A DNA stretch of 64,000 nt from Cenococcum geophilum 1.58 (Eukaryota > Ascomycota > Dothideomycetes > Gloniales > Gloniaceae), in contig KV748178.1 in assembly GCA_001692895.1 (NCBI GenBank), forward strand, positions 1,412,536 to 1,476,535. The letters run 5' to 3'. Below are positions 33,860 through 45,304 of the stretch, one piece after another; within the stretch, counting starts at the first letter, position 1; each line of letters begins with the position of its first letter. Made by a program: the position numbers and the translations under genes. The notes under the pieces are model-generated. The model saw nothing but the letters and a program-made list of their open reading frames with translations, was not told the origin of the DNA and did no database searches.

Positions 33860-34601
33860 ATGTTCGCATTCAAGATTGCTGCCTTAGGTCTTGCTTTTGT
33901 CTCTCTGGTCGGAGCTTGTAGGTCCCTACCTCTCTCCCGTGTTCGTTGTGGACACATTGCCCAATTCCCTACAGCCTCCATCCTCCAGTCAGCCTGGCTC
34001 CTGTCGCTGGCACTTGACAGCTTGGCAGTATCATTCATGCTCCATCAATGCTAATCTTTCTCTGTTCCAGTTCCAAACATCGCGCCTCGCGCCTCGTCTA
34101 GGTCAGGTACGTCAGCAGACTCTATGTTCAAGCCAATTTGCATATGCACACATCCTCAATTAAGTCACATTTCTTCTTCGCAGTCACTAACGTGGAGTCA
34201 CAGAATGCCCGGCCGCACCAACTGCTGTCATGACAGTTACGCTTGTTCCAGAGTGGTGCACCTCCAGTGGCTATATCTTCAGCAGCACTCCCGCCCCAGT
34301 CACGTCTTCCGCAGCTGCCTCGGCGAGCCCTGAAGCTCCGGTACAGTCTTCTGCTCCAGCACAATCTGTAGCCTCTACTCCAGAGACTCCCATCGTGAGC
34401 GCTACCTCCACTGGCGCCGTCGAGTCCTCTGCCGCACCCAGCAAGCCCGCCTTGACCGTCGTTAATACCTCGGTGGGGCCAACTCAGAGCCAAGCTCAGC
34501 CTTCCATCCCGGTTACCACAACAAATTCTGGTTCTATGATGCAGTTCAACGCCGCCATGGCCGGAGTCATCGCTGCTGGTGCTCTTGCTGCTCTGGTTTA
34601 G
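33860..34601 (+). CDS. Small secreted, Ser/Ala/Pro-rich, GPI-anchor-like protein
   Basis: Three exons (33860-33917, 34071-34106, 34204-34601) give about 163 residues. The signal peptide is MFAFKIAALGLAFVSLVGA. Two Cys residues lie in the mature N-terminus (ECPAAPT, EWCTSSGY). A Ser/Ala/Pro/Thr-rich stalk follows, and the C-terminal hydrophobic segment (MAGVIAAGALAALV) directly ends the protein, as in GPI-signal peptides. The middle exon is only 36 bases; it is required to keep the frame between signal peptide and stalk. Likely at the cell wall. No enzymatic domain is seen. Confidence 0.8.
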
Positions 34602-35615
34602 ACCAAGCGTGTCTCACAAGCTCCATGATTGTTGATGAAGGAGTGAAAATATTGCTCTGGTACGCTGCAAGGTCATTAATGGGTGGGAAGGAATGCTAGA
34701 CTCTTGCAAGCATCTTTGCAGTCATTTCGTCCCTGCGAAACTTCCCACTTATCCAGCATGATTCGTTCATTAGCTTGGCTTTTTCTACTCATGCTTGCAT
34801 GGTCTCAATAGGATTCGGAAAGAGGACACATTGGTAGTCACAGCCTTGTTTCAGTATATAACTGGTTCAATTCAACTGTTTGTGTCCTCACGTCTTTGAT
34901 CTTTGTGGTTTGCGGTGACGCAGATCGACAGTCTTCTTCCTGTGTGCTATCTCGTGCTCACGTTGTGCCACCTTCGTGAAACCTGCCCCTATGCTTGTAT
35001 CCAGGCTTTCGTGCACAAAGCCACCCAAATCGATCTACCAATCTAATAATCTACCCGTCTAACGGTCTGTGGGTTTTTCCGACCTGACTAGGGACCCTGG
35101 ATAGCCAAGTTACGCTCACCTTTCCAACTCTCCAGATGTCTACAGCTAGCATAACGCAATTACCCCAGCTCAATGCAACACGAGGCAGACGCGGACTCTA
35201 ACAATACACCCGCCCTCGGCGCTATCCAGAGACACGTATTTTGCCGTGCCCTAACCGTACTGCCTTCAAATAATGCTCCACAGCACGGCACAGCTCATCG
35301 CTGGCAGTCCTCGCCTGCCGAATTCACTCCAACCGAACGACTCTCTGTGAAGTAGGCAGACTGGAGATTCAGACCATTTCCATTTGATATACCATGCCAT
35401 GCCTACCTAAGCAGCAACGCCACTCGCCAAAGCGAAGGCTAGCCATACCCAAAAAACGCCGGTGCGATGCACGCTCTCAAAGATACGCTTTTCGCCGGGC
35501 CAACATACTAGATGAGGCTGATACACGCGCACCAGAGCCGCACCACTAAAATATTCCCATATATATACAGATCTCGGTCATCCTTCTCCCCCACATTTCT
35601 ACAATCTCGGCTTCG
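34602..35615. other. Intergenic, no gene recognised
   Basis: 3' regions of two convergent genes. Only short ORFs with no family features. Confidence 0.5.
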
Positions 35616-38600
35616 TCAACTTTGTTCCTCCCCAACCCCCTTCCTACCTCCCACCTCATCCCCCACCCCCACCCTCCCCTCCGCCCTCGCCCCAGCACAC
35701 ACAGGACACCCGTCCCTAATCGCACTACGAATAACATGCGCATGCGCGACCTTCGCCCCAACGCTCCTGCTGCTCCCATACCCGTCATCCGCATCAGCCG
35801 CCAGCCGCGCCTGCAGCGTCGCGGCCACCGATGCCGACGCCGACGTCTTGGGCAGCAGACACGAGAGATGGTAGACGTGGCCGCAGGCGAAGCCGACGAG
35901 GGTGTCGCGGGAGGGGGCAGCGGTCGCAGTCGCGGTCGCGAGATCGTCCGCGTCATCGGCATCATCGTCCGCGTCGTCGGCGTCTGCGGCGGATAAGGCG
36001 AACGGGCGGTGGCAGCCGGTGCAGTGGCCTGGCTTGGCGTCAGCTGCTGGATCGGAGGGCTGCGGGACAGCAGTGGAGGCGTGGTCGTCGTCGTTGTTGG
36101 CGGCGGCAGCGGCGGTGGCAGGGGGTGCGGCGGGGGTCGGGGCCTCGACGACGGTTTGAGCCTCGGAGTCGGAGGGCGAGGCCTGCACGACGTCGAACTT
36201 GACGCCGCACTTCTGGCCCGCTCGCAGGATGTCCATGCCCTGCGCCACCTCGCCGCGGAGCACCTTGGCCACGCCCGCGCTGATCGAGTGCTGGATCTCG
36301 TATTCCCGGACCATGCGTCCGATGCCTTCTCTCAGGCCTTCAATCTCTAGCCCCTCGGGGATGCGACGCACGAGCGTGATGGGGTTGATGGCCGTGCCGA
36401 CTTCTTCGAGGAGGCCGCGGATGAAGCGTGGTTTGTCCATGCTGTAGTCCAGGAGGTCATTCCAAAGTTCCTGGTCACCTTGTTCTTTTGCGAAGGCGAT
36501 GGCATGAGAGACGTCGGAGAGCCTGTTGATGATGAGGAAGAGAGCGCGTTTTGTCTGGCCAGTCTTGGAGAGGACGTAGCTGTGTCTGTCAGTTGTGCAA
36601 TTTCATGGTGCGTGAAAAAGATGAACTTACACTAGCTCGGGAATGTACTCCCGCCTCTCGCAGACGGCGGAAGCTCTATCGAGATTGTAGCTTTGGGATA
36701 TCCGTAGGTATTTCATAAGGAGTGGCCGGTTATACTCGGCGAAGAGCTCGACAATCAGATCGCCAAATTCTTCAGCTAATAATTTTCCTTCCGTTGCAAG
36801 ACGGTCCACAGCAGCTCGTGCTTTTGTGGTGGTTGGCTTAGTCTCGCTACCTTTACCATCCCATAAATCTCGAAGATAGAAATAGAGAAAAGGCTTAAAG
36901 AGAACACCCTTTTTTTCGAGCTGCGTGACTACTTCGTCTGGGGGCACGATACCCCGATATGCCTCATCAACCAGCAGATGGACAGCTTCTGCTGAAGCTT
37001 CCTCCAGCTCATCTAGTGGAGCGGTTTCCATCTGGTCCTTTGAGACTCGGAGGAGGATGAAGCCAGGGATATCGTCTCGGACAGCTTCCAGCAAGTGCTG
37101 GTCTCGGATCAAACTCATAGCGGCATCAGCATTCTGAAGACGGATGTAACATCTCAACGCGTCCCTCGGATGATTATCTGCCAGGTAAAGCTTTGCGAGT
37201 GCTTCTTGCAGTATCCGCCAATCTCTGCCCTGCTCGCCGCCTTCGGTCGAGTCTCCTGTCACTTCGCCCGCCGTCAAAATGGCCTTGATAGGCTCTGTTA
37301 CATTTGTAACTTCGAAAAGGGCAGGATTCCATTGATCAATCAATTCCCTGAACCGTGGCCGATCATGGTTGACGTAGTGACCCAGAATGATTTCGTAATC
37401 GCGCGGCGGGAGAGGGGGACGCATCTGCTTTGTGGGAATGTATGGGGTAATCTCGTCAAAACGGTGAGCTTGCGCGAACTTCAGGAACCAATAGTCCCAC
37501 CTCGCCGAAGTATCTAATACTCGTCCTGCGACTTCCCCTGCTTTCGACCATTTCTCTTCAGCAACAAGCTGCTGAACCCATAGGTCTCCTATACGTCGCT
37601 TTTCCTTTTCAACGGCTGAATTAGGGCTTCGGCTCGCAGAGACAGTTGTCTGTGAGGCTGCGTCGTCTGCGAAAAAATCCTCCAGACTCCCCCTGGCTTT
37701 TGACGGTGTGCTATTTGGCGACGACTCAGAGAGCCGCTCGGGAGACGAGGTGACGATCTCGGGATGATCATCTATGAGTTCCCATGCGTGTTCGTAGTCG
37801 TTATGCTCCAACAGCCAAGTAAGATGGTCGCTAAGGTCCCGCTGGATGAAAAGAGCGCAATCATAAGGGCTCTGTATGTAGATCTTCAATCCGGCAGTGG
37901 CTGCTACAGAAATAACATCCTGGCTTCTATAGCCTGAGAGAGCTGCTGATGTCCTCCCGGCACTAGCAGAACCCAACGAAGGCGTAGCTTTTACGTCCCC
38001 ACTACTAGGTACACTTATGATGCTAGCTCCGGAACTGAATATTCGAGCGGCGCTAACACCAGCATCCCATATTCCTCCTCCTAAAGCTTCAAGCGCACTC
38101 CGTTGGGCCAAAGTCATCACACGTGGATGAGGCACATAGTGTGTACTCAAATGATAGTCGGCAGAGGACAGTGTTTCGTATCGACTAACTGAGAGTTCAT
38201 AGACATCGACCTCGTCAGATGTTGCAGCATCTATAAGCTTCAGTTCCGGGGGAAGTCCGTTTTGGCGTCGTGGTATTCCCTTCTTTGGAGTCCCGGAAGT
38301 TGTCGGAGTAATAGGGTTATCGTCGTCGTCGCGTGTTCGATAAGCAAGTACAAGAAGTAAAGATGGGGTATAAAGCGATATTCCAGAAACAATGCAATCT
38401 TCAAACCGTAAGCTACAGCAAAAAAATGTTAGCGGTGCATTGATACCGTATGATCAGGCAACTTACAAATGCTTAATATCAACGCTACCAACAGATCTTT
38501 CGCCAACATCTCTCCCAAACCCAGCTCCTCCAGGATTTACGTGGATAACCCATGCCGCGTCTCCCCAGCCGACGACCAGTTTCTCGATGCGCTTTTTGGT

Positions 38601-39901
38601 TTTGTCATGACGGTGTTTGTCCGAGCGCTTATGTGGCAATGTCGGGTCTTCTTTCGTCTCAGCAGCATGATGGCTCGAACCATTTGGGGTTATCAGCGAG
38701 TCATCATCCGACTCGAGACATTTATCGTCAATCCATTCCGCACGAGCCTTCCAAACACCAGCCATCTCCTCCCACGCGCGGCGATTAGGTCTGTCAATAA
38801 ATCCTATGCGCTTCCAAGCCGACTCTGAGTCGGCGCTCTCCAAGTGAATATTTGTCCTCATGATCCGGATGCCGTGTTCGTTGACCCATACGACAAACTT
38901 TCCAGACAGCGACCATTTAATTGTACTGATGCTCCCCTCTCCCGAGTGTAAGATTGTATCTCGACCCGCATTTCCGCCTAGTCCAATTGCGCCGAGCCAT
39001 CCTTGAGCAGCAGCAGCCGCATTATTTGTATTTGCATTTGCACGGTGCCCAATCGGGCCACCGGTAGTTAGTATTAGATTTCCATTTACACCTCCTGACA
39101 GGTAAGTCCTGTCAGATTTGTACTCCGGTGACAAAGCCACAGCATGCACCGGGCGTGCAAAGTTCCGAAGCGTCACATCCTTGGGGTCTACCAACGACGA
39201 GACGCAAACATGCCCATCTATCGAGGATGTTGCTATGTAGATGGAATTTGACGGAGTTGCAGGTATTGGGGTTTGACGTGGTGTTCGCGGTGATGCCGCC
39301 TGGCCTCCGGCCACGGAGGGTGCCTTTGTTGAGGGAGCGTTCGTCTCAGCCTGTCTGCCGATGACAACATCAGGCCTTGCAGTTGGTAAAGGAAGTGGAA
39401 ATGGTGAGACCGAGATAGCCGAAATAGTAGCAGAATGAGCATTGTAGAGTCGTAGTGCTTGGAGGGTTGGGATGGACACAACATGCTACGCTTCATGAGC
39501 TTCTGCTTTGTAAACAATAAAAGGAGCTCTTAGATTTACTCACGATGTTGCCATTATGTGTTCCCATTATCTATTCACAGCTTCAGCTTCCGCTCTAAGT
39601 GATACAACAGCTCCAACGCCCAGTAAATTAGAAGTTAAAAGCAGCATACCATTTTATCCCCAGCAAGCATAAACGAGCTTGTAGAATCCCCATTTCGATA
39701 GACAGTGTTCAGGTTCTCGGTTAGGCGTTTGTGTTTCAACTTTGGTTCATCGTCGGAATCATCATCATCATCCTCCTCCTCCTCTTCGGTCTCCTGTTCA
39801 GTGCCGGTTGCGGATTCCTGTCCATTGCTAAATGCGCGGCGACGGAGAGCTTCTTCGCGGGTTGCGATAGCTGTCTCATGCTCTTCCGGATCCGCAGCCA
39901 T
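35616..39901 (-). CDS. vps41: Vps41, HOPS tethering-complex subunit
   Basis: Five exons (39650-39901, 39544-39570, 38467-39485, 36631-38412, 35616-36579) give about 1347 residues. The acidic N-terminus is followed by a WD40/beta-propeller part (GTHNGNI, YNAHSATISAISVSPF, SSIDGHVCVSS), a long alpha-solenoid/clathrin-heavy-chain-repeat region (QSPYDCALFIQRDLSDH, DYEIILGHYVNHDRP, LLDYSMDKPRFIRG) and a C-terminal RING-H2-like finger (CTGC ... CGHVYHLSC ... CPVC). Vps41 is the HOPS subunit that binds Ypt7/Rab7 and the AP-3 coat to drive vacuole fusion and AP-3 delivery. Exon 2 is a 27-base micro-exon. The RING is split by a long Asp/Ala-rich insertion, and the tail is Gly/Glu-rich. Divergent from the next gene with 234 bases between starts. 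Confidence 0.93.
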
Positions 39902-40135
39902 GCTGAATGCATGAGCTGCGGTAAGTGTATGGGCCGCCTCTGGAGCTCTAGATGTCGCCTAAGCTTGGGGTCTGGTGGTGTTGGCGCTTGTGATCTGTGA
40001 TGTCGATGCCAAGCCTTCGTCAAGCCTCGGAGCATCAGCGGAAAATTGCTGGCATGCAGTCTTTTTCACGCTCCAGCACCAATTTGAGGCCTAGAGCCAA
40101 ATGCTCAATGAAATCAACATTACACTCCTTTGGCG
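39902..40135. promoter_or_regulatory. Shared divergent promoter, vps41 / DUF155 gene
   Basis: 234 bases separate the two divergent start codons, so both promoters must overlap. No clear TATA box is seen, consistent with housekeeping genes. The ORF at 39736-40035 here is a shadow. Confidence 0.5.
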
Positions 40136-41675
40136 ATGATACTCCTCCGCAGCAATGTGGTTAACTGCTTGTCAAGAAGCAGCGCGACAAGTGCGCGAGC
40201 GTTCCGCTGCCTGAGCGCCTACCGGCTTTTCCGCGAACAGATTCCTCCACCAGACCACGGCCTGCGAATGCAGGTCCCATGCAGAGCTTTCCGTTCACCG
40301 CAATCTACTCTAAGGAAACTAGAACAGCCGTCAAAGCCGGAACCAATTCAGCACACAACACTTGCAGCTTCCCAAGATGGGACTCGAAAGCAAGATCAAC
40401 GGAAGGCTCCCCGGAAGAATGCTGGAAAGCCATCATCTCTACGAAGAGTAGCAGTTGAAGCTCAGAGATCAAGGGGAAGCTTCGTCAAAGGCAGAGGGAA
40501 CAAGCGCTTCGTAGATCCAGAGGTAGAGACAAAGGTAGGCTGCACCACTGGAAATTCGAACTGTGGTACAGCAAACTAACAGGACTAATGGACAGACAGT
40601 GACGGCATATTGCGCTGCTGAACAGTACAATATCTCCTCTGCTGCTCGACTAGTCCAAGCTCAAGGATATGAGCTTGATCCTTACCAAACCGGTCTCTAT
40701 CCTCAGGTCATACACGTCCGAACAACTGGCGGTTCACATGAGGATGGGGAAATAATAGGAAATGGAGATATCTTTATATTCCCTTCTGGCACCGTTGTGA
40801 CTTGGAACGTATCTGAACAAGAAGCTCTCGGTTTTGTCAAGGGTGTCCTTCCCGCAGCCGCCGAGAGTTCTCATTTGAAGCTGTTGGAGACCGAGGATCT
40901 AGAGTACATCGAAGATCCCTCAAAAGAAAGTAGTGAAATAATCGGCGATACCATTGTATTAGGGACAAAAGCAGAGACACAGGATTCCGATGCGCTGGAG
41001 GAAACTTCAGTACGTCACCAGAATCGCAACTCAACGGCAACGGACGAGAATCCAACTAGCCCTGTTGATGAAACGGACCAATGCCATGAAGTAGATACTG
41101 TGCTTGCGAAGATAGCATTCTCCTCCGGTTTAGCTCGATCTACGAAGCTTGCCGTGCTGGAAAGTCTACTCAGCACTTACCAGAGATCTACCCGATCAAT
41201 ACCAACTATGCTTTCGAAAGGCTCTAAATTTCCTACGCGACGTTCAAAACTGCCTTTTACGAGATCCTTCATCCTCCGCAAGACCGGGGAACTTTTAAGT
41301 ATACGCGCCCAATTAAACCTGTACTCTGAACTCACAGACTCCTTACCCGACATCTTCTGGGACAGTAGACATGAGTTGGGCTTAGAAGGTTATTATGAGC
41401 AAGTCGGCCGAACTTTAGATGTGGGCGTCCGAATCAAGGTTCTGAATGAAAAGATTGGTTTTGCTCAGGAAATCGCAAGCGTTCTGAGAGAATCGCTGAG
41501 CGAGAAGCACGGCCTTCGATTGGAATGGGCCATCATCGCCCTAATCGCCGTCGAAGTTGTTCTCGAATTCTACCGGCACTGGAAGGACGTCCAGGAGAGG
41601 GATGATCCTGATAGCACTGAGTCGCTACTGAGAAAGTACTTGACGTCAGCTGAGAGAGAGCGAATATCCACTTGA
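40136..41675 (+). CDS. Mitochondrial DUF155 protein (RMND1/Mrx10-like)
   Basis: Two exons (40136-40534, 40596-41675) give about 492 residues. The Arg/Ser-rich N-terminus without acidic residues (MILLRSNVVNCLSRSS) looks like a mitochondrial presequence. The DUF155 domain (about residues 135-430) starts VTAYCAAEQYNISSAARLV and contains DIFIFPSGTVVTWNVSE and the region with RSFILRKTGELLSIRAQLNL. Near the C-terminus is one membrane helix (WAIIALIAVEVVLEFY), as in yeast Rmd1/Rmd8/Mrx10 and human RMND1. Family knowledge links the mitochondrial members to mitochondrial translation at the inner membrane. The predicted presequence favours the Mrx10/RMND1 branch over cytosolic Rmd1; this is an inference. 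The intron is 61 bases with branch CTAAC. Confidence 0.85.
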
Positions 41676-43050
41676 ACAGGTTAGAAACATCCTGCTCACC
41701 CCCACCCAATGCACCTTTTTAGGGATCACTGGGTTAGATTCCACTCTTAACGGGTTGACAACCCTGGTTGATTATATATATTAATCTCATCTCCAACCCT
41801 TTCTTCACACGGAAAGTTATCCGCTGCTTGATCCTAGAATCCATATGCAGATATGAAGCTGAAATACTGTCACAACTCCTCATGGGCAAGTATTACTTTC
41901 CCGGACCAAGATCCTCAACCAACCCAAAACCCACCCCTAATCCACCTGCGACAAGCCATCTAGAAAACACAAGGAGCCAATGCTGACTGCGTTTTATTTA
42001 AGCATTATCAAAATGACTGGTGATTTGCCGCCCGCGGCAACTTATCTAGAAGCTTCCATGAGTCATGAGTGTACTGACCGATAAATTACGCAGGAGGCTA
42101 GTAGTAGCATAGGGGCGCAACGCCCTATATACTACCAGTCCCTGTTTCGTGTTGCCTGTAAGAGTCCCCTCATGACAGGCCGACCGTGTCTTGCAGAATG
42201 GGTTATAGACTAGATCTCACACCGGGCGACCTACTCTACCGTATTCTGCTAACCAAGCTTATATCCCCCCTTTTTATAAGCTAGCCTGTGTCTCTAGCCG
42301 TCAAGTCTTTGTCCGACTGGCCTGTGTTTCCTCTAAAGCCTCCCCCCTATTAAGACCCTCTTCTGAGTCACCTGGGTGTACCGGATAGGCCCTTATAGGG
42401 GGGCCTTAACGAGTTCTTTAGGCAGGGCCTTAACAAGTTCTTCGCGGTAGCCTTAGGCCCTTAACAAGTCTCGTGTAAAGAGTCTGTAACGCGCTAACCA
42501 TAACAAGTTCTTATAAAAAGAGGTTCCTTACACACTCGCCGTGTCCCTACGGTCTCAGAGCTAGTGCAAGCCCAAGGGTATCCTGTCGTACGCCTAGGAC
42601 GCGTCCACATCGGCTGGCTGGGTAAGGCCAGTTTCGGGCCTGGCTACGAGCCAGGAGTTGTACGTCGGGTGGTTTTCGTATCCCAGTTTCCTTTGATAGC
42701 CCCCCTAGATGGTAGAACGGGAGCCCCAAGCGGGGGCAGTAAGACTCCTGGTGATGTTAAGGGCGGTGCTTCGTACGCGTCGCAGGTTCAACATCACAGA
42801 GTCGCAACACCAGCTCTCTACCATCGCCTCTGCACTTAGCCATCATAAGGAACGATTTCCCAATGATGTTTCCACCCGCGGCGACGTGGACGCGTGCAGT
42901 AGGGCTTCGCGGGCACGCCACGAAAACGTATGTATGTATAATCTATTATGGCCATGCACCATCAGGACGCCACGAAAACAAGGGTGTGGCCGGCCATCCT
43001 CCCTGCTAGCTCCCGCAAGATGTAAGAACCTTAAAATAGTACCGCCAGTA
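41676..43050. other. Repeat-flank DNA, possible old LTR-like sequence, no gene
   Basis: After the DUF155 gene 3' end, about 42000-42550 contains repeated CCTTAACAAGTTCTT-like motifs (four or so between 42405 and 42520) and a TATA-like TATAAAAAGAGG at about 42513, suggestive of a retroelement promoter or LTR. No second LTR or coding domain was found. ORFs at 42564-42839 and 42709-43173 have no recognisable family. The sequence from 43051 belongs to the next element. Confidence 0.4.
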
Positions 43051-44884
43051 CAAGGGGGTAACATGAACGGGTCAGACGCCCACCCTGCTAGTATGGTAAA
43101 CAAAATAATCTGGTCCTGCTATGTCACCATGGACCAGCGTGGTTTTCAATATCAATATTGCCAATCAGATTGATCAATATTGTTACTAATCAATATTGGC
43201 GAGTATTGGCGAGTATTGGCCATATTTATAATATTTGCAGATCTTCTTGGCACCCCATCAAAAAGTTTAAACTTTAATATCGTACGGATAAATTATTAAA
43301 TATTATGGCTTCTAAAGCAGACTTATTACTTTTTATATCTATATTAGACTCCCTTAATATAGAGGAGTTGTTAAACTGCTAGTAAAAGAAGACTTTTAAC
43401 CTATAGATACTAGATGGTAGGGATTTGCGAAGCAAATCCTATCCCTCCGTCGTGCTGCGCAGTAGGGGGTAAGCTTTAGGCAGAGCCTCGTGTAGAGCTC
43501 TAGTAGAGCTTCATGTAGAGATTCTCGCAGAGCCTTATGCAGAACCACGTGCGGCGTGCAGGTGTGTAGACGTATAGATGTCTAGACGTGCAGACGTTCG
43601 TATAGGCGTTCGTGTAGGCAATTAATTGATAAATCAATTAATTGTAGAGCCGTTCATATAGACGATTATAGAGTCTTCCTAGTATATTAGTGCTGCGTGT
43701 TAGTAGAGCCTAGAGTGGAGTGTCGTGTAGAGCTTCGAGCAGAGCCTCGCGTAGAGCTTTTGAGCAGAGCTTGAGTAGAGCTCCGTGCAAAGCCTTGATA
43801 GAGCTTCGAGCAGAGCTTCGAGCAGAGCTTCGAGCAGAGCTTCAAGTGGAGCTTTGATAGGGCTTTGAGTAGAGCCTCGTGCAGAGCTTTGAGCAGAGCT
43901 CCGATAGAGCTTCGAGCAGAGCCCCGAGCAGAGCTTCGAGCAGAGCTTCGAGCAGAGCTTGGTTGGGGTTTCTCTATATAGACCTTGTATTTAGGCTTGT
44001 TTTTAAAGGCCTTGTAAAGGGCTTTATATAGAGCTTTAAGCAGAGCTTTGTATAGGCGTTCGTGCAGGCGTTCGTGTAGACATTTATAGAGACGTTTGTA
44101 GAGACGTTCGTATAGACGATTATATGGGCGTTCGTACGGGGCGTTTATATAGGTAATTAATTAATCGATCGATTAATTGTATAGGCGTTCGTACGGGCAA
44201 TCGTGCGACATTTATAGAGCTGTTCGTAGAGACGATCGTATGGCGACTAATCGTATGGGCGTTCGTACGGCCGATTGTAGAACCTTCCTAGTATATTAGT
44301 GCTGCGTGTTAGTAGAGCTTTAGAGCTCTATATAGGGCTTTAAGCAGAGCTTTAAGTAGAGCTTCGTGCAGAGCTTTTGCAGAGTTTTGGTAGGACGCGT
44401 ACGGTCGCAAAAAATCTAACTACCCTTCTACTGCGCCACTATAAAGCTATTATATAACTAGCTACTTATAGATAACGTAGATAGCAGAGTAAAGAGGCTA
44501 TATTAGAGATATAGAGCTTTAATTATATATGGTTGTGGTGCAGTTAGGGGTAGTTAATATTTAAATTAATNGATTTTGGTAAGGGAGCGCGTGCTAAGAC
44601 ATTTTANAGTATATAAATACTTCTANANGCAAGAATATATTATAAAACTGCCAATCTATGCCAATAATTTGTATAATATTTATTTTAAAATAAGTATATT
44701 TCTATTATAATAATTTTGTCCAAAAATTGCCAATATTCCAATATTAACACTGCAAATATTGACAAATGCCAATATTTTATTGGCCGGATTTTCGCTTATT
44801 GAAAACCACGCTGCCTTGGACTCGCTTATTTCTTCATCCGTACTAGCAGGGTGGGCGTCTGACCCGTTCATGTTACCCCCTGTA
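43049..44884. mobile_element. TA-flanked 1.83-kb TIR element, non-autonomous
   Basis: Terminal inverted repeats of about 44 bases start CAAGGGGGTAACATGAACGG on the left and, reverse-complemented, CAGGGGGTAACATGAACGG on the right. They share GTCAGACGCCCACCCTGCTA. Ends are 43051 and 44882, each bordered by TA, the target duplication of Tc1/mariner-type elements. A second matching inverted segment (CAGCGTGGTTTTCAAT) lies further in, then several CAATATTGGC-type repeats on both sides. No transposase reading frame was found. The sequence contains N at 44571, 44607, 44626 and 44628, so assembly is uncertain here. Confidence 0.85.
43470..44400. repeat. AGAGCTTCGAGC and CGTTCGT minisatellite-like arrays
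   Basis: Dense imperfect repeats of AGAGCTTCGAGC (best run about 43799-43960) alternate with TATAGGCGTTCGTG units (about 43570-43640 and 44040-44270). Two copies of CTTCCTAGTATATTAGTGCT lie near 43676 and 44285, each followed by GCGTGTTAGTAGAGC. Palindromic AATTAATTGATAAATCAATT and a similar AATTAATYAAT sequence lie near 43620 and 44155. All are internal to the TIR element. Confidence 0.85.
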
Positions 44885-45304
44885 CATACCTGCTGTGAAT
44901 TTACCGACCATCACATGATGTAGCGCAATGAATTGGCACTCAAGTGATCGCCGTGCAGCTGCAACTCTGCTCAGCCCCGGCTGTGCGCCCGCCTTTGGGA
45001 ATAAGACGTAGTGATCCGCAGGCTTCCGCCCAGGCAGAGAGTAATGCCGGCTGAAGCTGGCCATCGGCACGTCTGCCCCGCCGCAGCCGTGTTCACATAG
45101 CTTGACGAACGCAGCCTTATAGCAGGTTAACCGTCCTCACCAGATCGTGACTTTTTTGCTTGCCCTAGCCTATGCAACTTCTCTCGAGCACTTACATTAT
45201 GGCTTTACCGACTGTACCACGGAAGAGCGTGTACGTATACAGAGTTTCTTCACCTAGCGCCGTGTTTGTTGATTCTCTGTATTGTTCACAGTACCAACCT
45301 CTAG
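44885..45304. other. Flank between TIR element and NLR relic
   Basis: Balanced-GC DNA. A minus-strand ORF ends inside the TIR element (44873-45070) but has no recognisable domain. The true start codon of the NLR gene may lie here, but none could be assigned. Confidence 0.4.

Noticed and set aside
35546..36447. Several + and - ORFs of 80-140 codons rich in Arg, Gly or Ser
   Set aside because: They are shadows of the GC-rich final exon of vps41 in other frames.
42564..43173. ORFs of 91 and 154 codons left of the TIR element
   Set aside because: One runs into the element and neither has family features; treated as chance ORFs in repeat-flank DNA.
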